Shown here in pieces: positions 43,135 through 51,764 of a stretch of DNA of 64,000 bases (within the stretch, counting starts at the first letter, position 1; each line of letters starts with the position of its first letter). Location: contig NZ_CP039740.1 of NCBI RefSeq assembly GCF_005153485.1, positions 3,413,001 through 3,477,000 of the forward strand, read 5' to 3'. The DNA comes from Pseudolabrys sp. FHR47. GTDB lineage: Bacteria; Pseudomonadota; Alphaproteobacteria; Rhizobiales; Xanthobacteraceae. A program made the translations under genes and the position numbers. The notes beneath the pieces are model-generated. The model was not told the origin of the DNA, ran no database searches, and saw nothing but the letters and a program-made list of their open reading frames with translations.

Positions 43135-44178
43135 TCACCAATCCGGCTTGGTCGAGATTTTTTCGGCATCTTTGACCTCCGCAGCCAACGGAGCGGCAAA
43201 AGCCCGCAACTCTTTGGGAATTGCATCGAGTTCGTGGCTGTCGAACGACAGCTTAAGATAGCGGGTCGCTATTGTGGCGATGGCACGCGCCTGCTCGCGG
43301 TCGCGCGGCGCCTTGAGTGGATCGCGCCCATCCCTGTCCGACAGCCACGCCTTGTGGAGCGCAAAGGCGCGCGGATCGATAACCGCCAGTCTGACCGGAT
43401 AGCCTCGCTCATCGATAGCGACGGCATCCAGCTTCGGAGAATTGATGAGCCATGCCAATCCGAAGATCGCCGCGCCTTCAAGATCGTCCGGCAAGTCCGT
43501 CAGAGAACCGCGGCTTGCGTTACGAACAGGGTCTTTCGCCTCCGGCGCGATCAGGTCCACCAGATAGCCATTGCGATTTGTAGCGCGAAAGCTCCGCTTC
43601 GTTGTCGGGGTGAAGGATTCATCGACAGCCTTCAGAATTCCGATCAGCCCGTCCGGACTCATATCGCTGACCGCAATACTCAGGCGGCGGCGTGCGTCGT
43701 AAAGAAGATCGACATCGCCAGTGGCGACGAGACCGCTATCGATATGGACGCCGGCTGCCGCCTCATAGGCATAGATCGCATTGGTGCCAACGACGAGAAT
43801 CTGCTCGCCGAGCAACTCTCGTGCATCGCAGGCGCGTAGAATGCGCGCCACGATCAGCGGAACGCGACCAAGCCCCAGCGCGACATTGACCGGCGCGAGT
43901 TCATTGAGACGAGCCGACAAACTCTCGAGACGTCTTGTGTTGTCGTCACGTCCGCTGATGAATGCGTCGTAAGCGGCCTCAGTCTTTTGGTCGCGCGGAC
44001 CGAGCGAAGTTTCCGATTTTCCGATCTTGCGCAGGAGATAGTCGGTGCCGTTACGTGCAGCCCAGCGCATACCGCCCGCAAAGCGGCGACGCCGATCATG
44101 GTCGGCCGCTCGCCAGGCCTCGTAGACCTGTTGCGTATCGATGGACTGCCGGCGCTGTTCGGCTGATAATGGCCTCAT
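43135..44178 (-). CDS. GSU2403-family nucleotidyltransferase-fold protein
   Basis: 347 residues. The nucleotidyltransferase core is at VVGTNAIYAYEAA (130-142) and ATGDVDLLYDARRR (152-165): the GT...DxD arrangement with D155 and D157. Helical N- and C-terminal parts flank it. The family has no assigned reaction; many NTase-fold orphans of this kind act in toxin or defence settings, but no partner toxin or antitoxin is visible here. It is convergent with the EamA gene and has a very AT-rich upstream region with a repeated 11-mer. Confidence 0.85.
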   Translation of the reverse strand: MRPLSAEQRRQSIDTQQVYEAWRAADHDRRRRFAGGMRWAARNGTDYLLRKIGKSETSLGPRDQKTEAAYDAFISGRDDNTRRLESLSARLNELAPVNVALGLGRVPLIVARILRACDARELLGEQILVVGTNAIYAYEAAAGVHIDSGLVATGDVDLLYDARRRLSIAVSDMSPDGLIGILKAVDESFTPTTKRSFRATNRNGYLVDLIAPEAKDPVRNASRGSLTDLPDDLEGAAIFGLAWLINSPKLDAVAIDERGYPVRLAVIDPRAFALHKAWLSDRDGRDPLKAPRDREQARAIATIATRYLKLSFDSHELDAIPKELRAFAAPLAAEVKDAEKISTKPDW

Positions 44179-44187
44179 AATAAATCG

Positions 44188-44324
44188 TTTTCCACTTCAA
44201 TTGGCAACTTTTACAATAATAGTGGAAAATGATGTAAAAACAATTGCTTGCATGAAATATCACAAGCTATTGATTTATAATATATTTCCACCGTTATTGC
44301 TCATGCGTGATATGGAAGTGGAAA
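44188..44324. repeat. AT-rich region with iterated TTTTCCACTTC / GAAGTGGAAAA
   Basis: TTTTCCACTTC at 44188-44198 and its exact reverse complement GAAGTGGAAAA at 44314-44324 flank a core copy AGTGGAAAA at 44221-44229, with a partial TTTCCAC near 44285. One 60-base line of this region is 27% GC by my count, far below the neighbours. It begins 10 bases upstream of the nucleotidyltransferase start, so it probably contains that gene's promoter and operators. Confidence 0.6.
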
Positions 44325-44377
44325 ATATAATTTAATCAGTTGCTTATAGTAACGTTGTTCGACGACCAGTCTGACAC

Positions 44378-44899
44378 CTAGCCGCGTTTCTTCGGTGCCG
44401 GTTTGGCGGGAGCATTGACCTTGACCGGCTCCAGCACGACCTTGAGCGGGTTCGGCTTGTGATCCATGGCCGCGCCGGTCACGCCGTCGGTGACCAACCC
44501 TACGGCGCCGCCGACGAGCACGTTGCCGGCAACACCGGCCGCGCCGCCCGGCGCAAGTTCGCGGCCGAGCTTGACCGTCTTGGGGTGATAGCCGGGCTTG
44601 GTGAAAGTGACGACCAGGTCCTGATTGCGGGGCACCGCGGGGGTACACGGCGTGACGCAGGTCGGCCCGGGTATGGGTTCGGTCCGGATGTTCTCTTCGA
44701 GGTAGGCTGACTCGCTGCCGACCTTATCGTCGCGAACCGGGCATGGCCCGCCGCACGGATAGTCGATCACCGACCGCATTTCGGCGCCTGACGGCTCCGA
44801 GTCGAAGACGACCTGCTCGCTTGTGCCGCGCGTGACCGATGCGCATCCGGCAAGCAGAATTGCGGCCGCGCCGAACGCGGCGAACTTTTTTGATGTCAT
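44378..44899 (-). CDS. lipoprotein with PEGA-like region
   Basis: 173 residues. The signal sequence ends in lipobox LLAGCA (C19). The mature start ASVTRGTSEQVVFDSEPSGA resembles translocation-associated or PEGA-type beta-sandwiches, with a four-cysteine stretch (CGGPC...CVTPC), then VVTFTKPGYHPKTVKL and a Gly/Ala-rich hydrophobic run (GGAAGVAGNVLVGGAVGLVT). The family is common in Rhizobiales as a hypothetical lipoprotein. Envelope location is secure; function is unknown. Confidence 0.82.
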   Translation of the reverse strand: MTSKKFAAFGAAAILLAGCASVTRGTSEQVVFDSEPSGAEMRSVIDYPCGGPCPVRDDKVGSESAYLEENIRTEPIPGPTCVTPCTPAVPRNQDLVVTFTKPGYHPKTVKLGRELAPGGAAGVAGNVLVGGAVGLVTDGVTGAAMDHKPNPLKVVLEPVKVNAPAKPAPKKRG

Positions 44900-45036
44900 G
44901 AGCCCCCCAGCCCTGCTGTCCCCGGTCGCGGAATGACGACCCCAGGACGTCCGGGAAGTTTAGACGCGCCAAGTGTGCCCGGCAAAGTAGATTGTGCCGT
45001 CTTGCGCCAAAAGTTCGGTCTAAAAGGAGGGAAAGC

Positions 45037-45113
45037 TGGTCGGAGTGGCAGGATTTGAACCTGCGACCCCCTCGTCCCGAACGAGGTGCGCTACCAGACT
45101 GCGCTACACTCCG
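45037..45113 (-). tRNA. tRNA-Pro (CGG)
   Basis: 77 bases including encoded CCA. Acceptor arms CGGAGTG and CACTCCG pair fully. The anticodon stem CCTCG/CGAGG closes loop TTCGGGA, so the anticodon is CGG. The T-arm contains GGTTCAAATCC. Length and all stems are canonical for bacterial tRNA-Pro. Confidence 0.97.
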
Positions 45114-45125
45114 ACTGTGGCGGGC

Positions 45126-45153
45126 CTTATAACCCCCCGGCTAAAACCGCAAG
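45126..45153 (-). promoter_or_regulatory. promoter of tRNA-Pro
   Basis: On the minus strand CTTGCG (or TTGCGG) is followed after about 16 bases by TATAAG at 45131-45126, 12 bases before the tRNA 5' end. Fit to the housekeeping consensus is moderate. Confidence 0.45.
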
Positions 45154-45167
45154 CTTCAGAGCACGTC

Positions 45168-46142
45168 ATGAACGCTGAGCCGCAAACGCGGGTCCTGCCG
45201 GCCGATCCGGCCGCTATCGAGACCGCCAGTGCCTGCCTTGCGGCGGGCGGTCTGGTCGCGTTTCCGACCGAGACGGTCTACGGCCTCGGCGCCGACGCCA
45301 CGCAGGGCGAGGCGGTGGCGCGGCTCTACGCCGCCAAGGGCCGCCCGGCCTTCAATCCGCTGATTTCGCACGTCGCGGGCCTGGAGGCGGCGCGGACGCT
45401 CGCCCGGTTCAATCCGGACGCCGAACAGCTGGCCGGCGCCTTCTGGCCGGGGCCCCTGACCCTGGTGCTGCCGAAGCAGCCGGATTGCCCGGTCTCGGAC
45501 CTCGCCACGGCCGGGCTCGACAGCATTGCCTTGCGCATACCCGCTCAACGCACCGCCCGGGCCCTGCTCACAGCCTTCGGCAAGCCGGTGGTCGCGCCGT
45601 CTGCCAACAGGTCCGGACATGTATCGCCGACCGACGCCAAACACGTCCTGGCCGACCTGCGCGGTCGCATCGACCTGATCCTCGACGACGGCCCCTGCCC
45701 GGTTGGCGTCGAATCCACCATCGTCGGCCTGCTCGGGGAACCGACCTTGCTGCGGCCCGGCGGCCTGCCACGCGCCGACATCGAGCGTGTGCTCGGCCGG
45801 CCGCTCCGCACTCCCGATCGTACGGTCGATGAGGACGCGCCACTCGCCCCCGGCATGCTCGCCTCGCACTATGCGCCGAGGGCTACGATGCGGCTCAACG
45901 TGCGGGAGCCGCGCGAGGGTGAAGCGCTGCTCGCCTTCGGACCGGCGCCGGCCTTCGCGGGACCTGTCCTCAACCTGTCGCCGAGCGGCGATCTGGTCGA
46001 AGCCGCGGCCAAGCTGTTCTCGCATCTGCGCCGGCTCGATGCCGCCGGCGTCAAGGCGATCGCAGTGATGCCGGTGCCGAACGAAGGCCTCGGCGAAGCG
46101 ATCAACGACCGGCTTGCGCGCGCTGCCGCGCCCAAAGCATAA
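45168..46142 (+). CDS. L-threonylcarbamoyladenylate synthase (Sua5 type)
   Basis: 324 residues. The YrdC domain (about 12-200) includes GGLVAFPTETVYGLGADATQ and KGRPAFNPLISHV, then PSANRSGHVSPT; the extra C-terminal Sua5 domain (about 215-320, from APGMLASHYAPRA) distinguishes Sua5 from short TsaC. It makes threonylcarbamoyl-AMP for t6A37 in ANN-decoding tRNAs. ATG 45168 is the true start: the upstream in-frame codons are antisense to tRNA-Pro. Confidence 0.95.
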   Translation: MNAEPQTRVLPADPAAIETASACLAAGGLVAFPTETVYGLGADATQGEAVARLYAAKGRPAFNPLISHVAGLEAARTLARFNPDAEQLAGAFWPGPLTLVLPKQPDCPVSDLATAGLDSIALRIPAQRTARALLTAFGKPVVAPSANRSGHVSPTDAKHVLADLRGRIDLILDDGPCPVGVESTIVGLLGEPTLLRPGGLPRADIERVLGRPLRTPDRTVDEDAPLAPGMLASHYAPRATMRLNVREPREGEALLAFGPAPAFAGPVLNLSPSGDLVEAAAKLFSHLRRLDAAGVKAIAVMPVPNEGLGEAINDRLARAAAPKA

Positions 46143-46169
46143 GAAGAAAGCAGACGAGGAAATACCGCA

Positions 46170-47606
46170 ATGAACGCGCCGACCGCCAACCCGATGCGCC
46201 TTGCCCCCGCGCCCGAACTGATGGCGCGCTTCGCGGCGATCGTCGGCGACAAATACGCGATCACCGACCCGGACGTGCTGGCACCAAACCTCGTCGAAGG
46301 CCGCGGCCTCTATCACGGCAACACCGCGATGATGCTCAAGCCGGCGAGCACCGCCGAAGTCGCGGCGATCCTCAAGCTGGCCAACGAGACGCGCACCGCG
46401 ATCGTGCCGCAAGGCGGCAACACCGGCCTTGTCGGCGGACAAATTCCGTTCGATGGCGAGATCATTCTTTCGCTGACGCGGCTCGACAAGATCCGCGAGG
46501 TCGATATCGCATCGAACACGATGACGCTCGAAGCTGGCGTCGTGCTGCAGAAGGCGCAGGATGCCGCTCATGCCGCAGGGCGGCTGTTTCCGCTGTCGCT
46601 TGGCTCGGAAGGCAGTTGCACCATCGGCGGCAATCTGTCGTCGAATGCCGGCGGCACCGGTGCGCTGGCATACGGCATCGCGCGTGAGCTGATGGTCGGC
46701 ATCGAGGTCGTTCTCGCCGACGGCCGCGTCATGAACCTCTTGCGCAAATTGAAGAAGGACAATACCGGTTACGACCTGCGCCATCTGTTCGTCGGCGCCG
46801 AAGGCACGCTCGGCATCATCACCGCTGCGGTGGTGAAGCTGTTTCCGCAGCCGCGCGCCATCGAAACGGCGTTCATCGGCCTGCCCTCGCCCGAGGCGGC
46901 GGTGAAGCTGCTCAACCTCGCGCAGGCGCGCATCGGCGGTACGGTGACGGGCTTCGAACTGATGATCCGCGAAGTCATCGAATTCGCGCTTAAGCACGGC
47001 CACAATGTCCGCGACCCGCTCGGCTCGGTGCAGCCCTGGTACGTGCTGATGGAAGTGTCGTCGCAACAGGAAACCGGCCTGCGCGACAATTTTGAGGAAT
47101 TTCTCGCTGCAGCCATCGAGCAGGGACTCGTCACCGACGCGACCATCGCGGCCAGCATCGATCAGGCCAGGGCATTCTGGCACATGCGCCATACGCTGAC
47201 CGAAGTACAGAAGCCGGAAGGCGGCTCGATCAAGCACGACGTGTCGGTGCCGGTCGCCGTCGTGCCGCAATTCATCGCCGAGGCGTCCGACGCGGTCGTC
47301 AAGCTCATTCCCGGATCGCGTCCGGTGCCCTTCGGGCATGTCGGCGACGGCAACATGCATTTCAATGTCAGCCAGCCGGTCGGCGCCGACAAGGATGCCT
47401 TCCTCGCGCGCTGGAAGGACGTCAATGCCGTGGTCGACAAGATCGTGCTCAAGCTCGGCGGCTCTTTCTCGGCCGAGCATGGCATCGGCAAACTCAAGCG
47501 CGAGACGTTGGCGAAGGTGAAGGACCCGGTGGCGCTTGCCCTGATGCGCGACCTCAAGCAGATGTTCGACCCGAACGGCATTCTCAATCCGGGCAAGGTG
47601 TTGTGA
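46170..47606 (+). CDS. FAD-linked 2-hydroxyacid dehydrogenase (D-2-hydroxyglutarate/lactate type)
   Basis: 478 residues. FAD_binding_4 domain with PQGGNTGLVGGQIP, LSLGSEGSCTIGGNLSSNAG and GAEGTLGIITA; C-terminal FAD-oxidase domain with FGHVGDGNMHFNV and the family signature FSAEHGIGKLKRE. This is the D2HGDH/GlcD-like group, oxidising D-2-hydroxy acids with electrons passed to a quinone or flavoprotein carrier. Substrate choice among hydroxyglutarate and lactate is not resolved. It lies 27 bases after Sua5 and 4 bases before a GNAT gene. Confidence 0.92.
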   Translation: MNAPTANPMRLAPAPELMARFAAIVGDKYAITDPDVLAPNLVEGRGLYHGNTAMMLKPASTAEVAAILKLANETRTAIVPQGGNTGLVGGQIPFDGEIILSLTRLDKIREVDIASNTMTLEAGVVLQKAQDAAHAAGRLFPLSLGSEGSCTIGGNLSSNAGGTGALAYGIARELMVGIEVVLADGRVMNLLRKLKKDNTGYDLRHLFVGAEGTLGIITAAVVKLFPQPRAIETAFIGLPSPEAAVKLLNLAQARIGGTVTGFELMIREVIEFALKHGHNVRDPLGSVQPWYVLMEVSSQQETGLRDNFEEFLAAAIEQGLVTDATIAASIDQARAFWHMRHTLTEVQKPEGGSIKHDVSVPVAVVPQFIAEASDAVVKLIPGSRPVPFGHVGDGNMHFNVSQPVGADKDAFLARWKDVNAVVDKIVLKLGGSFSAEHGIGKLKRETLAKVKDPVALALMRDLKQMFDPNGILNPGKVL

Positions 47607-47610
47607 CGCG

Positions 47611-48048
47611 ATGAGTGAACTTGCCATCGACGAGGCCACCGATGCCGACATCGACGCCATTGTCGCACTGTGGCTCGCCTGCGGCCTGACGCGGCCGTGG
47701 AACGATCCGCGCACCGACATCGACTTCGCCCGCAAGGGACCGAACTCGACCATTCTCGTTGGCCGCATTGACGGCGCGATCGTTGCTTCGGTGATGGTCG
47801 GCCATGACGGCCATCGCGGCTGGTTCTATTATCTGTCAGTGGCGCCGCAGATGCAGAAGCGCGGGCTGGGCCGCGTCATCGTCGAGGCCGCGGAGCAATG
47901 GCTCAAGGCGCGCGGCGTCGTGAAGGCGATGCTGATGGTGCGGCAGGACAACACCGCCGTGCAGAAGTTCTATGAATCGCTCGGTTACTTCGATCAGCCG
48001 CGCACGGTGATGGCGCGCTGGCTCGATGGCCGCGATCCGACGCCTTAA
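47611..48048 (+). CDS. GNAT family acetyltransferase (YpeA-like)
   Basis: 145 residues. The acetyl-CoA binding block VAPQMQKRGLGRVIVEAAEQ (Q/R-x2-G-x-G/A) and VRQDNTAVQKFYESLGY are standard GNAT motifs, and the opening DEATDADIDAIVALWLACGL resembles YpeA. The substrate is unknown. It starts 4 bases after the dehydrogenase stop and overlaps the convergent SRAP gene by 4 bases at the 3' ends. Confidence 0.92.
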   Translation: MSELAIDEATDADIDAIVALWLACGLTRPWNDPRTDIDFARKGPNSTILVGRIDGAIVASVMVGHDGHRGWFYYLSVAPQMQKRGLGRVIVEAAEQWLKARGVVKAMLMVRQDNTAVQKFYESLGYFDQPRTVMARWLDGRDPTP

Positions 48049-48803
48049 AACAACAGACCCTGCCCGTCATCGTTCGGTTTGGCGACTTTTGGCTTTTTCG
48101 CTGCCGTAACTTTCGGCGGCGGTGCCGGGTCGGCACCTTCCGCGACCTGCTCGATGAGATGCGCATTGTCGTTGGCGACGCGATTGACGTCGGTCGACAC
48201 CGGCCAGACCTCGAGCAAGCTGTCGGGCGCCGGCATGATCAGCGCTGACGCCGTCGTGGCGTCGACATGATCGCAATCGAGCCAAAGATCGAACGCTTCC
48301 GGCGGCACAATCACCGGCATACGGTCGTGCAGCGGGCCCACGGTGCGGTTGGCGTCGGTGGTGACGATGGCAACGGTATCGAGTTCTTCGCCATTAGGGC
48401 CGGTCCAGGTCTCCCACAATCCGGCGAAGGCCAGCGGCTCACCGGATTTGGCATGGATATAGTAAGGCTGCTTGCGCAGACCGCCGGCTTTCCACTCGTA
48501 AAAGCCGTCCGCTGGTATCAGGCAACGGCGTCGTTTCATAGCGGCGCGGAAGGCGGGCTTGTCAGTGACATTCTCGCCGCGCGCATTGACGATCAGTGAA
48601 AAGGCCTTCGGATCCTTCACCCAGGATGGCAGCAAGCCCCAGCGCATCAAGGCGAATTTCCGCTGCCTGTTTATAAGGCGGACGACCGCGATCGGCTGCG
48701 TCGGTGCTATGTTATAGCGCGGCGGGAAATTCGGCTTTTCCGCATACCGAAAAAAATTGCGAATGGCTTCGGGCGAAGCCGTGAGTGTATAGCGCCCGCA
48801 CAT
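48045..48803 (-). CDS. SOS response-associated peptidase (SRAP/YedK)
   Basis: 252 residues. The catalytic Cys2 is exposed after Met removal (MCGRYTLTASPEAIRNFF); PPRYNIAPTQPIAVVR and the PADGFYEWK motif supply the other active-site residues. SRAP proteins (YedK/HMCES) form a thiazolidine crosslink with abasic sites in single-stranded DNA and protect them. The C-terminal basic tail (TAAKKPKVAKPNDD) is variable. No LexA box was searched for quantitatively upstream. Confidence 0.93.
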   Translation of the reverse strand: MCGRYTLTASPEAIRNFFRYAEKPNFPPRYNIAPTQPIAVVRLINRQRKFALMRWGLLPSWVKDPKAFSLIVNARGENVTDKPAFRAAMKRRRCLIPADGFYEWKAGGLRKQPYYIHAKSGEPLAFAGLWETWTGPNGEELDTVAIVTTDANRTVGPLHDRMPVIVPPEAFDLWLDCDHVDATTASALIMPAPDSLLEVWPVSTDVNRVANDNAHLIEQVAEGADPAPPPKVTAAKKPKVAKPNDDGQGLLF

Positions 48804-48921
48804 CGTCAGGTCCCTTGGCCGCCGCGCTTAAGCACGTCTTAACTTAAGATAATATAACAAACTGAGACGAAAGGTTGATCGGGGAAAGTCGTTGTTTCGG
48901 GTTCAACACAGCACCGTCGCG

Positions 48922-49422
48922 ATGGACGATCAAGGCGACAATTCCTTCCCGTCCGCTCCACGCGCCGTCGAACCTGCGACCGTGGCTCACATCAATCCCG
49001 TCACCGGTCTGGCCACCGACTACCTCAATCATTTCAATGAAGCCATCATGCTTCTGGAAATGTTGCCGGCCTGTCCGGATTGTCGCGACGATCTGCGCGC
49101 CTGGACTCCGATGCGCTACTGCGAGCATTTTCGCCGGTCCCGTTTCACCGGACGCAATCGCGCCATCGCGGCCTATGAAAGTGCCGACCCCGCTACGCGC
49201 GACATGCTCGAGGCGCTCACCGAGACCATGATCGCTTTAGTCGAGCGTGCTCGCAAAGAGATCGACGCGGAAACGAACGCGCGTGTGAGCGCCGGCATCG
49301 CCGAACGAACCGCCGCCTGGCTCAAGCTGCTCGCCGAGCAAGCGAGCGCTGTGATTAATGGCCAACGCACCGAGAGCACCGACGGCCCACCGCAATCCGC
49401 CGCGGACCGCATGATCGGTTGA
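48922..49422 (+). CDS. conserved hypothetical protein with CPDC and YCEHF motifs
   Basis: 166 residues from ATG 48922 (an in-frame TTG at 48892 is less likely). The conserved-looking core is HINPVTGLATDYLNHFNEAI followed by LLEMLPACPDCRDDLRAW and RYCEHFRRSRFTGR, then a long helix with many Ala/Glu. Three Cys and two His could bind a metal. It is of a kind seen as hypothetical proteins in Bradyrhizobium relatives. Function is unknown. Confidence 0.78.
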   Translation: MDDQGDNSFPSAPRAVEPATVAHINPVTGLATDYLNHFNEAIMLLEMLPACPDCRDDLRAWTPMRYCEHFRRSRFTGRNRAIAAYESADPATRDMLEALTETMIALVERARKEIDAETNARVSAGIAERTAAWLKLLAEQASAVINGQRTESTDGPPQSAADRMIG

Positions 49423-49468
49423 GCGAGGCGCTCGGGGACGTGCTAGGCAAAGTCCGAGCGACAGAGCC

Positions 49469-49912
49469 ATGACCGATTCCCGCGCCTATCCGCCGCGTCC
49501 CATTCTTGCCGTGTCTGCGGCCATCGTGCATGACGGCCGGGTGCTCGCTGTGCGCCGGGCCCGCAAGCCGGCGATCGCGCTCTACACCATGCCGGGCGGC
49601 GTGGTCGAAACCGGCGAAACGCTGTTCGAGGCGGCGATCCGCGAGGTCCGCGAAGAGACCGCGCTGTCGATCGAGCCGGTGGCGCTGGCCGGCCATCGCG
49701 AAGCCATCATGCGCGACAAGGAGGGCCGCGTCGAACGGCACTTCGTCATCCTGTGCTTTGCCGCAAGACTGCTCGGTGGCGAAATCCGGCTCAACGACGA
49801 ACTCGACGACGCGCGCTGGCTGGCGCCGCATGAGTTCTCGGGCGTGAAAACCACCGACGGCCTCACCGAAATCGTGATGACGGCGGTCGATCTCATTGGC
49901 CATCGGCGTTAG
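49469..49912 (+). CDS. NUDIX hydrolase
   Basis: 147 residues. The Nudix box runs from G44 to about L66 (GVVETGETLFEAAIREVREE then TAL); all catalytic glutamates are present, while the usual Gly near the end is Ala. The YTMPGGVVE context resembles ADP-ribose or nucleoside-diphosphate pyrophosphatases. The substrate cannot be predicted. The gene lies 46 bases after the hypothetical gene. Confidence 0.92.
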   Translation: MTDSRAYPPRPILAVSAAIVHDGRVLAVRRARKPAIALYTMPGGVVETGETLFEAAIREVREETALSIEPVALAGHREAIMRDKEGRVERHFVILCFAARLLGGEIRLNDELDDARWLAPHEFSGVKTTDGLTEIVMTAVDLIGHRR

Positions 49913-49966
49913 GCCAAGCCCGACCGGTCAGACAGCCGCCTTGCGGATGCCGCGCCGGCGGCGCAT

Positions 49967-50407
49967 ATGACGGACGCGACCTCCCACCGGGACCCGATCT
50001 TGCTTCCACGAATTGCAGCAGCCGTTCTCCTGACCGGCCTGGCTACTTTGCCGGTGCAGGCGCAATCCGCGCCGCCCGCGACGGCGCCGGCACAGGATTC
50101 CGTGGCCGCGCCCTACGACGCCGATCTGCAGCGGCTGGCCGAGATACTCGGCTCGCTGCAATATCTGCGCACGATCTGCGGCTCGAAAGAGGGCCAGAAA
50201 TGGCGCAACGAGATGCAGGCCCTGATCGACAGCGAAGCGCCAAGCGGCGAGCGCCGCCGCCAGATCGTCGCTCGCTTCAACCGCGGCTATCGCGGCTTCG
50301 AGCAGACCTACCGCACCTGCACGCCGGCGGCCGATCTGGCGATCCGCCGCTATCTCGACGAGGGCGCCCGGATCGCCCGCGACATCACGGCCCGCTACGC
50401 CAATTAG
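49967..50407 (+). CDS. TIGR02301 family periplasmic protein
   Basis: 146 residues. A hydrophobic signal (RIAAAVLLTGLATLPVQAQS) precedes the TIGR02301 core: RLAEILGSLQYLRTICGSKE, then MQALIDSEAPSGERRRQIVA and FNRGYRGFEQTYRTCTPAA, with two conserved cysteines likely disulfide-bonded. The family is restricted to Rhizobiales and relatives and has no known function, so it is a useful taxonomic marker. Confidence 0.9.
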   Translation: MTDATSHRDPILLPRIAAAVLLTGLATLPVQAQSAPPATAPAQDSVAAPYDADLQRLAEILGSLQYLRTICGSKEGQKWRNEMQALIDSEAPSGERRRQIVARFNRGYRGFEQTYRTCTPAADLAIRRYLDEGARIARDITARYAN

Positions 50408-50576
50408 CCGCAGGTTCCAGCCCCCGTCCGTGCCTTCCCGCAGCGCAATTCACATTTGACCACAGCCATTAACCTTTCCTTTAGGTCTGGGCTATTGCCG
50501 CAAGCACCCCGTGATAGGGTCTTTCGGGTTAGCGACTGACGCCCGTTTCCGAGGCGGCAGGGGACGAAGGTACGTA

Positions 50577-50843
50577 ATGAACACTCCCGAGCGATCAACG
50601 CACATGCGCGAGCCGGTGCCGGACCATGAGCAAAAGCGCGTGGCGCTGAGCTATCTGAACGAGGCATGGGCGGAAGCGCGCATGGACGGCGTCGATGGCG
50701 ACTGCCTGGCGCAGGCCTGCCTGTTCACCGCGCTGGCCGAATTCGTCTCCACCTATGGCGAGGAAGCGGCGGCCACCTTCACCGAGGGTCTCGCTGGCCG
50801 CATTCGAAACGGCGAATTCTCCGTCGATCTGCCCCGCCAGTAA
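50577..50843 (+). CDS. small conserved hypothetical protein
   Basis: 88 residues from ATG 50577. A helical, acidic protein: RVALSYLNEAWAEARMDGVD, then CLAQACLFTALAEFVSTYGE and FTEGLAGRIRNGEFSVDLP. It has no signal peptide or membrane segment. It resembles short hypothetical proteins of Bradyrhizobium relatives. The preceding 170 bases include an AT-richer stretch (50460-50500) suited to a promoter. Confidence 0.72.
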   Translation: MNTPERSTHMREPVPDHEQKRVALSYLNEAWAEARMDGVDGDCLAQACLFTALAEFVSTYGEEAAATFTEGLAGRIRNGEFSVDLPRQ

Positions 50844-50882
50844 ACGGCCCCACCCTCCATCCTTGCCGAAGCTCGCCGCTCC

Positions 50883-51620
50883 TTACGGAGCTAAACCGTA
50901 ATAGCGGTCGAGCAGGCGATCGATGTCGGCCGGATAGAACGGCTTGCGCAGAAAGCCGAGAGCGCCGAGAGCGGCGGCCCGATCGGCGACCTCGTTCTCG
51001 ACCGTCGCCGTCATCATCACGACAGCGACCCGCGGCACCTCGCGCTTGATTTCCGACAAGGTCTCGCAGCCGTCGAACCCCGGCATATTGTAATCGAGAA
51101 ACACCAGATCGAACGGCTCTTGCCGCAGGCGTTCAATCGCCACCAGACCCTCTGCGGCGTCGTGCAGATCGAGCCGGAAGCGGCTGGCCGACAGTATCTT
51201 GCGCACGATGCCGCGCATGGTGCTGGAATCGTCAACGACGAGCACCCGCGTGGGCAACTTGGTACGGACGCAAATGTCCACCATGCGGTGGGCGTCGGCG
51301 ACATCGGCGGGCTTGGTCAACACGCCGGTCATGCCGTTCGGCGCTGCTGCGCCGCGCGCGGCACGGATGAACAGATGCGGCCTCAGCCGCAGCGCCTTAG
51401 TCGACGCCAGCGCCGTCGCCTTCACCGCCTCCGGCAGCGCGCCATCGAGCACACAGATGTCGACGTCGCCCTGCGCCAGCGCCGCAATGCCCGGCGCTGC
51501 GTCATAGGCGGAAAAATTGACCGGGATGCTGGCCAAGGCAGCACCTTGCCGCCACAGTTCCAATTCGGAACCGGCGATCCCGATCAACATCATGTTGAGC
51601 GAAACGAACTCATGAGTCAT
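50883..51620 (-). CDS. response regulator with degenerate plus intact receiver domains
   Basis: 245 residues. The second receiver (about 124-242) is complete: VLVVDDSSTMRGIVRKIL with D130/D131, phospho-acceptor D176 in VFLDYNMPGFDG, T in MMTAT and K in FLRKPF. The first (about 8-118) keeps an Asp at 59 (CVLDGALP) and K103 but lacks the N-terminal acidic pair, so it is probably a pseudo-receiver. No output domain. CheY-like signalling to a protein partner is likely; no histidine kinase gene is adjacent. Confidence 0.87.
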   Translation of the reverse strand: MTHEFVSLNMMLIGIAGSELELWRQGAALASIPVNFSAYDAAPGIAALAQGDVDICVLDGALPEAVKATALASTKALRLRPHLFIRAARGAAAPNGMTGVLTKPADVADAHRMVDICVRTKLPTRVLVVDDSSTMRGIVRKILSASRFRLDLHDAAEGLVAIERLRQEPFDLVFLDYNMPGFDGCETLSEIKREVPRVAVVMMTATVENEVADRAAALGALGFLRKPFYPADIDRLLDRYYGLAP

Positions 51621-51764
51621 GGGTGCCCCGCGCCCATCCGCATCGAACGCGCCACGCTCCCCAAGCGTGACGTGCGCATACCGTTAATCAGGGTCGCATC
51701 GCATTGGCAATACGGCGCCAGATAAAAATATTTTAAAATTTTGGTGTTTGAAAAACCGGACGCG

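Noticed and set aside
45045..45167. N-terminal extension of the Sua5 protein reading MAGFEPATPSSRTRCATRLRY
   Set aside because: These codons are the antisense of tRNA-Pro, a familiar false start; the real ATG is 45168.
45156..47768. 870-codon minus-strand ORF
   Set aside because: It is antisense to Sua5 and the FAD dehydrogenase; composition is Arg/His/Gln-rich shadow coding typical of high-GC DNA.
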